Of a stretch of 34,846 nt of DNA, positions 23,323-32,724 are shown one piece after another (positions within the stretch are counted from its first letter, which is position 1; each line of letters opens with the position of its first letter). Both the position numbers and the translations under genes were made by a program. The notes beneath the pieces are model-generated. The model saw only the letters and a list, made by a program, of their open reading frames with translations. It was not told where the DNA came from and ran no database searches. Source of the DNA: Spirochaetales bacterium (GTDB lineage Bacteria > Spirochaetota > Spirochaetia > SZUA-6 > JAFGRV01); contig JAFGQK010000355.1 in assembly GCA_016935735.1 (NCBI GenBank), positions 1 through 34,846 of the forward strand. The letters run 5' to 3'.

Positions 23323-26300
23323 TTAAAGTAAATCGATCTCGAATTTTATATTTTCGCATATTTTCACATCTTTTATAACAGGGACACATACATTCACACA
23401 CACTTTCGTGCATTTGTCACGGCACTTGAGTACCGGGGTACAGACCTTATGACACCCGATTATGGGTGCACATACTTTGGTGCAACTCTCACCCCAGGAA
23501 CATTCCGGAATACAGATGGTCGTACATTGCGTTGAACATGATTCACCAAGCACAGGGATGACAACACACACACGTTTGGTAAACGTAATCACCCCGGATG
23601 TACTCACCGATCCACTCATACTGTCACAGGCTCCCAGAATACAGACAGACCCGGAAAAAGAAACACTTACTTCACTGTTTGAAACATTTACTTCACTGTT
23701 TGAAACAGAGAGAGTTACCTTACCGGAGAGCTTTCCCACTTCCTGGTCAAAAGCCCTTAAAGAGAATGGCCCTACATTCACCGATCCCTTCCCGTTTATC
23801 CCGCCGTTTGTCTGAACGGAAAAGCTTACACCAAAGGTAATCCCTGCAAAACTGATATTTCCTGAACCGGAAATTCCCTTTTGTGAAAATGTTATGTTAC
23901 AGCTTGTAATGGTGTATCCCGCAATACTCACCTTTCCTGAACCTGTCAAGGTAAAGTTCGAAGGGCTTGTATAGCTTCCATTCACCTCGATTGCGTTGTT
24001 CCCGACAGTAACCTTCCCTTTAACGGAAATGCCGGCATTACTGAATGTCGCAGAACCGCCTGCAAGGGTAAAGCCATTGATGGTGATATTTCCCTTCCCG
24101 CTCAAGGAAAAGTTCGATGAACTTGTATAGCTTCCATTCACCTCGATGGTGCTGCTCCCGACAGTAACCTTCCCCTTCACGGAAATACCGGCATTGCTGA
24201 ATGTTGCAGAACCGCTTGCAAGGGTGATGCCATTGATGGTGATGTTTCCCTTCCCGCTTAAAGAAAAATTCGATGGACTTGTGTAGTTTCCACTTACCTC
24301 GACAGTGCTGCTCCCGACTGTCAAATTCCCTTTTAGTGAGAGTTCGGAATTTGAAAGCTCCATATGTGCACTCCCCAGGGTAATACCGGAAATAGTGACA
24401 TCTCCATCACCCTTTAAAAGGAATGAACCATCTGCAAGAAGATATCCTGTAACATCAATGGTACTCTCCCCTGCCTGGATCTGACCATGAATCTGGATTC
24501 CTTCATCCGTTACATGGATATAACTATCACCACCCAGGGGAAAACCGCAAAGATTCAAATCTGCCAGCAACTCAATCATTATCCCGCTTGCAGATATATC
24601 GACAAACGCTTCGATCGAGGAACCGAGGAGTTCCACCGCTCCATCAAAATAGATCGATTGTTTTGCAGTCGTTAACTCGATATCCAGTTCCGCATTTTTG
24701 CCATTCTTTCCCCTTATCGTGAGTGGGCCGATCTCGATCTTGTCAATATGCCCTTTTGCAACAAATCCATTATCATTCAACCGGGCGTTTATCTGTGCAC
24801 TTTTCCCGAAGAGTGTCATCCGGCCGGCAAAACTGATTCCCGGTTCGAAAGTGATCGTCCCGATCGATCCTCCCAGGGGTGCAATATAGATATCGATATC
24901 CCGGAAATCAATGCAATCCGGTATCTGGTCCATAGTAAGCCGGGTATTGGTGACCGCGTTCACAAATTTAATCAGATCCCCCGGCGTGAGTTGAGAGAGG
25001 TGCCCTGCAAGAATCTGCTGTGCAGATGTCGAAGAAATCCTGAATGCCATTTGCGCCTCCACATCCCCGACTGCCAGACCGCCGGCAATCCCGAATGTGG
25101 ATGGCGTCAGCGTTGTTGCAAACTGGGCATAGTTTATCCCTATTTCCAGTGCACATTCGGGGCCGATTCTTAAACCCTGTATACCAAAAGGGTTCTCCCA
25201 GTACCCTTTCATTGTTGCAGATCCGTTTGCCTCCAGCGGTCCAAGGTCAAGGACCATATCAAAATGAAGCGGGTCCGGTTGATTGATAATTACCACATCC
25301 ATGCCGAAAACAAGACTGAATGCAGGTTCCGGGGCCAGGGCTACCCTGATTTTAAAGGGATCGGTCCGGATGAAATCCCCCAATTGCAGCCGCGTATCCG
25401 GTACGGCAATCGTGATATCCACCCCTGTTCCGAAATAAGCACATAATTCAAGGCCGGTCTGCATACTCCCGGTTAACTGTGACAACACGGGAATCTCTTC
25501 AAGAACGGCCATGAGTTGCAGTCCTTTTCGTACGGTAAATGAATAGTTTTCATCCTGGGTTTTGCAATCCTTTGTTGCGATCACAAAAGCTGCCCTGGAA
25601 AAGGAAAGGCAGTCCAGGAATGACTCTTTCTCCCCGGGAAAGACCCTGGAAAAGGATAAATCATCCCCTTCAAGAGCACCGTACAGAACACAATTCCATT
25701 CATCCATGTATTTTTCAAAGCTTACTTTGCATGCAAGATCGATACCCTGGATAGTTGCCGATCCGCCTATCGTGAACTCCACTCCTTTTCCGGCATAAAG
25801 CCGCATATCGACATATGCTTCTTTAAGCCGGACAATATCAAAATCATATGTCCCGATGTTCCCGGTAAAGGAAATCATATTGCCGGAAAAATACGCCTTG
25901 CCCTTACAGGTGAGTCCATGGACAGTGATCGTACCCTGTAAGGTAACGCCTTTATCCAGGAAGATTTCACCAATGGAACATGAATCCGATGCAATACCGA
26001 TAAGGACATCATTAAACTGAACTTCAAAACCGGGAAGGGAGAGGGTTTGCGCTGTTACGGAAGTGAATAATTCAGCCAGGTCGTTTACTGTGAACCGGTC
26101 GACCGAGACATAGAGCCCGGATCCATTTGAAGATATTTTCCCTCCCATGCCATATGTCCTGGATTCCGTTAATAAATAACCGGATATATCAATGTTATTT
26201 TCATCACCTATATCAAAGTTCGCCTGAAAATTCTCCAGGGTGAGATTATCCATACCGAATAACCCTTTTGCCTTATCACAGAAAGCACTTGCATGAAGTG

Positions 26301-28107
26301 TCCCCTGGCTGTATGAGAGTAAAAAGTCCATATCTACGGGCCGGGCTGTTTGCAGGTTGCTGAACAGTACACTCCCGGATATATACGGGACAATACTCCA
26401 TTTTCTTTCTCTTGCCGTATAGTCGATATTTTTTAAGATACTCACCTGGAGTGCCCCCCGGGTAAGGGTAATACCAGGGGTAAGTTCAAAATGAAAGCCG
26501 GCCTCGCTCCGGAGCGTAATACTCTTCGGTTCTATTTTCCCGGAAAAGACCTGGTTCCCGATATTGATCCGGGCACTCATCCGGATACCGGAAGTCATGT
26601 GTAAAAAGGTACCGATTGCAGCAAGAGTTCCGGCATCCATTCTCAAGGTGCCTTCAAATACAATAATATTGTCCGTACCGGATTCTCCCTGTTCCTCTTC
26701 GATCCGGATCGATACATCATCAAAGATAAATTGATCGGCAACCTCGCATTCAAAGTTTTCAAACAGTTCGCTGAACACAAACCCGTCTGACGGGTATTCG
26801 AACAATAGATTTGTTCCGGCCGTACCGGCCAGGATGTTTTTATACGGGTTGGTTAGTATATCCCGGATACCGGGTGTGAAACAGTACACGGCATTATGCA
26901 TATAAGGGCCGGATGGCCGGATACCCGTTAAGCCGGGGTTAAAGGACTGCTTGAAAGAAACGGCATATTGTTCAAATCCCCTCTGGTATGGTTCCAATAC
27001 ACTTCCAATGGTTTTAGCAGGCTGTATCCCTTTTGCTTTGTAATAATTGATATTCAAATCGTATTCTGCAACAGATGGGGTAAATGTTTCAAACGGGTCG
27101 ATCGCTGTCCTGTAAATTAATACCGGTGTAAATGTATCATCTTTCTTTTTACCCAGGTAACATTCATAATTGATTCTGGCAGCAAACCATGATGTAAAGT
27201 CATTATTTTCAAGTTTTGCACAATCAACAGTCACATTCAATATAATCTTTTCTTCCGGCGTTAACTGCTTTTTTAATACATCTGCTATAATATCTTCATG
27301 AATAATCATCTGGGTATTTGCTGCCTTTGTTCCAAGTACCAGGTTTCTTGCCTGCTGTACCCTGTTATTTCCGGCGCCGGATACACCGGAAGAATCTTCC
27401 GGGATTTCTTTATCAATACCCCCGAATTGAACGGCAGAAAGATGAAGCCAGTCATATCCCCAGTTAACACAAAGACTGCTTATATCCTGGTCATCGGTAA
27501 TACCAGGATCGGGAGTTGCATATGGTGAAACGGATTGAGGTAACCCGAGACGGTATGCGACCTCATTTGCGGATTTTTTATTCATCACCGTATCCTGTCC
27601 GCCTTTACCGCGTGAACCTTTTTTTGTGTATCTGTTGATACTGTTCGAGACCCTGCGTGTTTTTTTCTTCTGGATAAACTTATCTGGATTATCTTCGGGA
27701 CTAAAACATATGCTATGAATCTTGCTGATTTTACCGGAATCCAGCGGGATGCTTTTAAAAGTATTATCCCCGTTGTAAATATTTATTGTTATGGTATCTC
27801 CATCGACAACAGTGCCTCTTAACGATGTAATGCCGGGATAATAGACATCAAAAAAACAGTAAGGGGTCCTGTAATTCATTACCTGTGGTTCAACAATATT
27901 GGCATCATTTATACCGCTTGTCTGGAAAATATCCCGTACCGTATCATAGTCTGGTACATAAAAAACACGTTTGGGAGGATTCCCGGAAAAATCATATTCT
28001 TCAAACCTGCCCAGGGGACCAGCCTGTCCCCATACCGGTCCTGTATACATAAAACCTGTCATAATTAATATACAGACCAGGAATACTTGTAATAATTTTC
28101 TCTTCAT
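23323..28107 (-). CDS. Giant secreted beta-repeat protein with cysteine-rich C-terminus
   Basis: No family was recognised. The 1594-residue protein has a signal peptide (MKRKLLQVFLVCILIMTGFM, cleaved near VWGQA). It then has a mixed N-terminal region with a long basic stretch (near residue 155, KKKTRRVSN), followed by over 1000 residues of short beta strands with alternating Gly, Ser and Ile. Three near-perfect 52-residue units lie at about 1225-1385, with core GKGNITINGITLASGSATFS; looser versions extend upstream. The last 90 residues are crowded with about 14 cysteines in CxxxC-like spacing (CTKVCAPIIGC), suggesting disulphide knots or metal binding. The pattern suggests an extended beta-solenoid or tube. 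ATG 28107 was chosen for AGAAAGGA upstream and the signal peptide; a 156-base extension is untranslated leader. Confidence 0.85.
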   Translation of the reverse strand: MKRKLLQVFLVCILIMTGFMYTGPVWGQAGPLGRFEEYDFSGNPPKRVFYVPDYDTVRDIFQTSGINDANIVEPQVMNYRTPYCFFDVYYPGITSLRGTVVDGDTITINIYNGDNTFKSIPLDSGKISKIHSICFSPEDNPDKFIQKKKTRRVSNSINRYTKKGSRGKGGQDTVMNKKSANEVAYRLGLPQSVSPYATPDPGITDDQDISSLCVNWGYDWLHLSAVQFGGIDKEIPEDSSGVSGAGNNRVQQARNLVLGTKAANTQMIIHEDIIADVLKKQLTPEEKIILNVTVDCAKLENNDFTSWFAARINYECYLGKKKDDTFTPVLIYRTAIDPFETFTPSVAEYDLNINYYKAKGIQPAKTIGSVLEPYQRGFEQYAVSFKQSFNPGLTGIRPSGPYMHNAVYCFTPGIRDILTNPYKNILAGTAGTNLLFEYPSDGFVFSELFENFECEVADQFIFDDVSIRIEEEQGESGTDNIIVFEGTLRMDAGTLAAIGTFLHMTSGIRMSARINIGNQVFSGKIEPKSITLRSEAGFHFELTPGITLTRGALQVSILKNIDYTARERKWSIVPYISGSVLFSNLQTARPVDMDFLLSYSQGTLHASAFCDKAKGLFGMDNLTLENFQANFDIGDENNIDISGYLLTESRTYGMGGKISSNGSGLYVSVDRFTVNDLAELFTSVTAQTLSLPGFEVQFNDVLIGIASDSCSIGEIFLDKGVTLQGTITVHGLTCKGKAYFSGNMISFTGNIGTYDFDIVRLKEAYVDMRLYAGKGVEFTIGGSATIQGIDLACKVSFEKYMDEWNCVLYGALEGDDLSFSRVFPGEKESFLDCLSFSRAAFVIATKDCKTQDENYSFTVRKGLQLMAVLEEIPVLSQLTGSMQTGLELCAYFGTGVDITIAVPDTRLQLGDFIRTDPFKIRVALAPEPAFSLVFGMDVVIINQPDPLHFDMVLDLGPLEANGSATMKGYWENPFGIQGLRIGPECALEIGINYAQFATTLTPSTFGIAGGLAVGDVEAQMAFRISSTSAQQILAGHLSQLTPGDLIKFVNAVTNTRLTMDQIPDCIDFRDIDIYIAPLGGSIGTITFEPGISFAGRMTLFGKSAQINARLNDNGFVAKGHIDKIEIGPLTIRGKNGKNAELDIELTTAKQSIYFDGAVELLGSSIEAFVDISASGIMIELLADLNLCGFPLGGDSYIHVTDEGIQIHGQIQAGESTIDVTGYLLADGSFLLKGDGDVTISGITLGSAHMELSNSELSLKGNLTVGSSTVEVSGNYTSPSNFSLSGKGNITINGITLASGSATFSNAGISVKGKVTVGSSTIEVNGSYTSSSNFSLSGKGNITINGFTLAGGSATFSNAGISVKGKVTVGNNAIEVNGSYTSPSNFTLTGSGKVSIAGYTITSCNITFSQKGISGSGNISFAGITFGVSFSVQTNGGINGKGSVNVGPFSLRAFDQEVGKLSGKVTLSVSNSEVNVSNSEVSVSFSGSVCILGACDSMSGSVSTSGVITFTKRVCVVIPVLGESCSTQCTTICIPECSWGESCTKVCAPIIGCHKVCTPVLKCRDKCTKVCVNVCVPVIKDVKICENIKFEIDLL
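23956..24423 (-). repeat. Three 156-bp tandem repeats in the giant protein gene
   Basis: In-phase DNA units about 23956-24111, 24112-24267 and 24268-24423 recur exactly every 156 bases. For example, TCCCTTCCCG recurs at 24091 and 24247, and GTTCGA at 23956 and 24112. The units closest to each other are nearly identical, so this array is probably younger than the diverged repeats around it and may vary in copy number between strains. Confidence 0.85.
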
Positions 28108-28561
28108 TACTTTTCCTTTCTTACATAATTTTTCTGTTTTAAAATAAATTCTTTTGATGAAACAAATTTTATTTCTGCATACTTTACCCTCCTTTCTTTT
28201 TTTAGCGGTCGGGTATTCTATGCAAAGGAATAAAGAAATATGTATGCATCTTGATTTATGCATAGCATATACTTATTCCCTTGTTACAGGGTGAATTGTA
28301 TTGTTCATCTATTAATCGCACGGGAAAGGAAAATGATTCAAAAAAAATATTTTTTTTCTATTAAATGGATACAGTGAGTAGTATATACATCAATTGTTTT
28401 GTTCTGATTTTATAAAAGCCGGTCAATTGTGAGAACAGGAATAATGGAATAACAGAAAAAAAGTATGGTTTACACCCGGCATTTATATACCAGGTGTAAA
28501 CCTTTTTCATACATGAATATCCCGTATTTCAAGTCGATACAGCATTAGTTACACCGCTGTA
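28108..28561. other. Leader of giant gene and intergenic region
   Basis: This 454-base stretch has no gene. It holds a bidirectional hairpin (28467-28502) at the distal end. In the leader there is a strong Shine-Dalgarno AAAGGAGG (28188-28195, minus strand) followed by a three-codon frame ATG-CAG-AAA-stop, 60 bases before the true start. An inverted repeat TATGCAT/ATGCATA lies at about 28243-28264. Confidence 0.55.
28467..28502. terminator. Bidirectional terminator hairpin
   Basis: A perfect 10-bp stem, GGTTTACACC (28467-28476) with GGTGTAAACC (28493-28502), is followed by TTTTT on the plus strand. On the minus strand it is followed by ATACTTTTTTT, the better T-run. It ends the transcript of the lipoprotein gene that stops at 28562. 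Confidence 0.75.
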
Positions 28562-31126
28562 TTACTCCAGAATAAGACCATACTCCGGATCGAGTAAGAG
28601 CTTCCATCCCCATTCCACAGGAGCAGGATCATTCTGCTCGATTCGGAGCATAAACTTATGGGTCTCCATTACCGGATATGCACCTGCTTCAAATATTTTT
28701 TCCGAAGACCAGGGGAGACCGGTTCCCGGTATGACTTCCGTATCATCCACCCGGCAACTGAAAAGCCGTGAATTCGTATCATCCCCCTGCTCAATAGCTA
28801 TTTTTACCGATGCGGTACCTCCCATATCCGCATCAAAGATAAGCCGGCCGGTCTCTGCCCTGGGAAACCAGAGGGCATTCAGGCTTCCGTATGCCAATGC
28901 GAATTCGTTGAGTCGCCAGCCGTACTTCCTGTATGAGCCACTTGCAATCTGTATGACCAGGTTATGTATTCCTCTGGAGGTTTTAAACGTTAAATATCCG
29001 CGAATTGCTGAAGATATAATACCAGAATGAAGAATATTTCCATCAAGGGAAATAGTAAGGTCCCTTGCATATTCTTCTTCAACCGGTTCAATATACAGGT
29101 GAAGCAGGTTATCGCCGTCAGGTGTTTCAATTTCAAACCGTATTTGAGAAAATGAAAGCTGCGGAAAATAAAGCCCTTTATGGAGTGTTTTCCATGATGC
29201 GATATCAGGAACATCATTTCTCACAGTAATTTTTGCATGGGCTGGGATCTTTAAAGGATTTACATATCGCTGTACTGCATCCGTTATATTGCCTGAAACC
29301 CCGCCACACCAGTACAGGTAATACTCCCCGGGAATCAAAGGAGCTTTTACCTTGAAACATGTAATAATATTATCCGGTCCCGGGAAATTCCCTGGTATAT
29401 TATTATACAGGGGGATAACATATTCCGATGGGTAGGCCGGCGGCCATGAAGGCGTCCAGGATGCGATAAAAAACCCCTGCAGGATATTATACGGGCTTCC
29501 ATCGGAAAAAATATTAAACGTACATGCACCTTTAATTTCTTTTCCCGGTGGTACGGTAATTTCCCGGGGAAATCCGCCAAGGTCAATCGAGGAAATTTCA
29601 TAACTATACGGCGGATACTTATCATCAGGTGCTCTGTTTTTTGCCCATGCCGGTAAGTCAAATAATTCCGGTACATTTGGGGCTACATTCCTGACAATAA
29701 TTTTTGCATGGGCCGGTGTCTTTAACCGGTTACTGTATGACTTGACAGCCTCTGGCATAAAATAATCGGGTACACCGGTTGCACTGCAAAAGTAAAGGTA
29801 ATAAATTCCCGGTTCAGAGGGGGCTTTAAAACAGATACTTCGCTGCCTGATGCCTATTCCCGGGGATGTTCCGGGAATACCTGAATACACCGGGATTGTA
29901 TACCTTATAATATCGGTCTCTTCAGCAGGAATCCATGACAAAAGGAAAAAACCATTTACCCTGTTTGCCAGGTCACCGGGTGAATAAACCTGGTAAGTAC
30001 ATTCCCCGGTTACCTGTTCTTCTGGATCCACTGTTATGACCTGTCCATTATTTTCAAGGGAAAGGGAGTGGAGGGTACACCAATCGAGTAATTCATATTC
30101 ATCAGGATCAGATGATTTTGCACCGGCAGGGAGATCATAATAATCCCTGACTATAAACCGGCAGATAGCGGCTCCTATTTTCCCTTCTTTTTTAGCTAAA
30201 ACAATAACACTCAAAAAATTGTACCCGGTTCTGCAAAGGGGAGGTGATAGATGTATACCGGCTTTTGTTTGTCCGGGCAATGCGATGCCATTGATATACC
30301 ATTGATAAGATAAATCCTGAATTTGTCCTTTTACCTCTGCATCGGCATTTATTAAATCAGGATTGCATATAACATGCCTTACACCGGTTATTTCCACCTG
30401 GATAGAATCGGGGGAATCTTTATCGTTATCCTTATCTTCGTCTTCAGGTGATTCTGAAAGATCCAGAAAATCAATTCTCAGGGATGTTTCCTGATCTTTA
30501 ATAATTCTTACTACATCTGTCTTTCCGATTATATGGTTTTCACCAGAACTAAGTGTGACCGTAAGCGTATAAAATCCTGTTGCGATATCTTCTTTCCTGT
30601 AATATACGCTGTTTCCCGGTCCTGCTTCAAGTTCCAGCAGAAAAGGGCCGCCTTGCATCGAGGTGATGACCCCTTTTGCCGTGAGGGGTGAAATTTCTCC
30701 TGGTTTCCATGTAACGTTTAAATCCAGGATTCCTTCCCCATCCAGGGGAAAAACATCACAGGTTTTTTTAACTGTTTCATTTCTTTTTACCGTTACTTTT
30801 GTTTTTCCCATGTAGATAATAGTGTTATCTTTATTTTTCACTTCAACAACAATATTCCAATCCCCTGCTTTTATTTCAGGTATTTCCACTTGATTTGTTT
30901 CTGTTTCCACTGAAAAAGAAGAATTTTCAGGTCCCTTCCCGATTATTCTGGAAAGATCCTGTTTCATATCAATTCCAGGCTGAACTGCTTTATATTCTTT
31001 AATTACAATAGTAAATTCTAAATTCCCGTTTGGATTTATTCCAGGATCTTTAAATATATCACAGGAAAAACAGAGAAAAATAACAAGCAACAAGAAGCCT
31101 GTTTGAGTTAATGCAAATACTTTCAT
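28562..31126 (-). CDS. Large lipoprotein with a duplicated beta domain
   Basis: No family was recognised. The 854-residue protein has a signal peptide ending in the lipobox-like FLCFSC (C22), so it is probably lipid anchored. Residues 30-230 are beta-rich, followed by an acidic linker (EDEDKDNDKDSPDS) and an Ig-like segment (YQWYINGIALPGQT). Two copies of a domain of about 160 residues come next, each starting LPA(G/W)AK, containing NGFFLLSWIPAEE / QGFFIASWTPSWP and GIYYLYFCS / GEYYLYWCGG, and ending (K/T)PAHAKI(I/T)VRN. A C-terminal region with galactose-binding-like beta strands closes it. ATG 31126 was chosen because AAGAGGTG lies about nine bases upstream; GTG 31135 is less likely. It lies 113 bp after the TolB/PEGA-type gene. 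Confidence 0.85.
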   Translation of the reverse strand: MKVFALTQTGFLLLVIFLCFSCDIFKDPGINPNGNLEFTIVIKEYKAVQPGIDMKQDLSRIIGKGPENSSFSVETETNQVEIPEIKAGDWNIVVEVKNKDNTIIYMGKTKVTVKRNETVKKTCDVFPLDGEGILDLNVTWKPGEISPLTAKGVITSMQGGPFLLELEAGPGNSVYYRKEDIATGFYTLTVTLSSGENHIIGKTDVVRIIKDQETSLRIDFLDLSESPEDEDKDNDKDSPDSIQVEITGVRHVICNPDLINADAEVKGQIQDLSYQWYINGIALPGQTKAGIHLSPPLCRTGYNFLSVIVLAKKEGKIGAAICRFIVRDYYDLPAGAKSSDPDEYELLDWCTLHSLSLENNGQVITVDPEEQVTGECTYQVYSPGDLANRVNGFFLLSWIPAEETDIIRYTIPVYSGIPGTSPGIGIRQRSICFKAPSEPGIYYLYFCSATGVPDYFMPEAVKSYSNRLKTPAHAKIIVRNVAPNVPELFDLPAWAKNRAPDDKYPPYSYEISSIDLGGFPREITVPPGKEIKGACTFNIFSDGSPYNILQGFFIASWTPSWPPAYPSEYVIPLYNNIPGNFPGPDNIITCFKVKAPLIPGEYYLYWCGGVSGNITDAVQRYVNPLKIPAHAKITVRNDVPDIASWKTLHKGLYFPQLSFSQIRFEIETPDGDNLLHLYIEPVEEEYARDLTISLDGNILHSGIISSAIRGYLTFKTSRGIHNLVIQIASGSYRKYGWRLNEFALAYGSLNALWFPRAETGRLIFDADMGGTASVKIAIEQGDDTNSRLFSCRVDDTEVIPGTGLPWSSEKIFEAGAYPVMETHKFMLRIEQNDPAPVEWGWKLLLDPEYGLILE

Positions 31127-31163
31127 AATGGCCACCTCTTGATATAAAATCTTATTTTTTAAT

Positions 31164-31185
31164 ATTACATAATCTTTTATGTAAT
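31164..31185. repeat. Perfect AT-rich stem-loop between two envelope genes
   Basis: ATTACATAA (31164-31172) and TTATGTAAT (31177-31185) form a 9-bp stem with a TCTT loop, between the TolB/PEGA-type gene and the lipoprotein gene. It could be an operator or a weak terminator; there is no T-run on the minus strand. Confidence 0.4.
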
Positions 31186-31239
31186 AGTTAAAGACCGGCT
31201 TTTCTTTTTCATCATAATGGCTGAACAGTTTATAGGTAA

Positions 31240-32721
31240 TTATTCAGATAAAAGGCTCCTTATCCTGTTCATGGTAATCCCTCCATCGATAGCAGAACAA
31301 ATTCCTATTAAAGCAGTAAGAGCAATTCCCCGGTAAAAGAATTTTTCAGTCATTATGGCATTATCCCTTGCTCGTATAGCTTCCTCATATGGAGCATTTT
31401 TGTTTTCAACTATTGGCTTAAATACAAATTCAACAAGTGCATAACAGGTGACAGTACCGAGAAGGGAGGCAAGAAAAGAAGAGAGAAGAATAGTTCCTTT
31501 CAAGGGTTCCCGGTTGTAATATTGGGAAGCAGAGGGGATGAACAAAAGCCCCCAGGCATTTTGGAATTCAATCATTCCAGCATCGATTTTTACTGTATCC
31601 TGGGGTTTTATTTTTATAAGTTCTTTTTTCAAAATAAATTTTTTGTTATACAGATTATCAAATAGAATAAACGAAAGTTTATACTGTCCCGGGATGAGGT
31701 CTTCGAATGAACAGGGAATTTCCTGTAACTGGCCTTTGTTTAGAGAAGCTTTCAGATTTTTCTTTTGATTTACAACATTAATTTTCCCTTTCACGGGTAC
31801 ATAGAGAGTAATGTCCCGTTCACTTATCGTTGATATTTTTTCTTCCTGTACATAATATTCTTTCTTACTGGCATCCGTATATATTGCTTTTACCTTATAT
31901 TCCCTCCCGGAAAAAAGCAGCCCTTTATAGGGGGTAACTCCTGCATATTCGTTATTTATGAAAAGTAAGCATTCGAGTTCAGCATCCACAACCACAGGTA
32001 TGAATACCCTGGAAGAAACAGGTGTTTCTTTTTCATTTTGGATATCCACCACCGTGTTATGAACAGTATTAATTTCATTTCCCTCCTTATAATCGAGTCT
32101 TAATGTATGCTTGCCCGCAAGAAGCTGTACCCTTCCCGGGGTTTCACCCAGGTTTTCATTGTCCACGTAGAGGATACAGGGATAATGTGCAGTTACTTTT
32201 AATACACCATACTCAAGTTTTATGCCGGTAAACATACAGATAAATTCAAAAATACATTTCTCCAGTCTTTTTATGATTTCCATATCCTTTTTAAAATGGA
32301 ATTCCCTGGAAAAGAACTTTTCTGTATCGTTGACATGTATTGCTTCAAAGCAAACATACATATCCCCATCTTCCTCATAGTATTCTCCCCGTATCACGAT
32401 TTTACTTTTAAAGTATTTTGCAGCATTAAAATAAATATTTGGATCATCCAGGTCAGGACTGTTATAGTCCCTTTCCTTCATAAACTCATACAGTTTAATG
32501 GGAGAGATGCAGGTGTATTCAGGAACATCTTTCAGCAGGGTAAAGATGGCATGTGAGATGAATTCGCTTAAATAGTCGTATTCATAGCCGCACTTATTGG
32601 TAAAAGGAATAATGAGAATATCCTTTTTCACTGTTGCTTCCCAGGAAGAACTATTCCAGGGATATACCGTTATAAGTACGAAACAGAGTATCAATCCTTT
32701 TAAACATGTTCTTTTTTTCAA
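31240..32721 (-). CDS. Exported TolB-N-like and PEGA-type protein with C-terminal membrane segments
   Basis: The 493-residue protein has a signal peptide. An N-terminal domain follows (about 30-170; KKDILIIPFTNKCGYEYDYL, with IVIRGEYYEE), resembling the TolB N-terminal fold that senses or builds functional complexes in spirochaete exported proteins. Two PEGA-type beta repeats come next (KVTAHYPCILYVDNENLGET and LECLLFINNEYAGVTPY), then a further beta region. The C-terminus has hydrophobic stretches near 410-440 and 465-485 that could anchor it. The start is TTG 32721, with AAGGAGG 11 bases upstream, inside the tail of the preceding gene; there is no ATG option. Only 3 bp separate it from the FecR/PEGA/propeller gene, so the two are an operon. 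Confidence 0.83.
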   Translation of the reverse strand: MKKRTCLKGLILCFVLITVYPWNSSSWEATVKKDILIIPFTNKCGYEYDYLSEFISHAIFTLLKDVPEYTCISPIKLYEFMKERDYNSPDLDDPNIYFNAAKYFKSKIVIRGEYYEEDGDMYVCFEAIHVNDTEKFFSREFHFKKDMEIIKRLEKCIFEFICMFTGIKLEYGVLKVTAHYPCILYVDNENLGETPGRVQLLAGKHTLRLDYKEGNEINTVHNTVVDIQNEKETPVSSRVFIPVVVDAELECLLFINNEYAGVTPYKGLLFSGREYKVKAIYTDASKKEYYVQEEKISTISERDITLYVPVKGKINVVNQKKNLKASLNKGQLQEIPCSFEDLIPGQYKLSFILFDNLYNKKFILKKELIKIKPQDTVKIDAGMIEFQNAWGLLFIPSASQYYNREPLKGTILLSSFLASLLGTVTCYALVEFVFKPIVENKNAPYEEAIRARDNAIMTEKFFYRGIALTALIGICSAIDGGITMNRIRSLLSE

Positions 32722-32724
32722 TGA

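Noticed and set aside
23462-25798. Several long plus-strand frames inside the giant protein gene
   Set aside because: They are antisense shadows of the repetitive gene, with no Shine-Dalgarno sites and low-quality protein composition.
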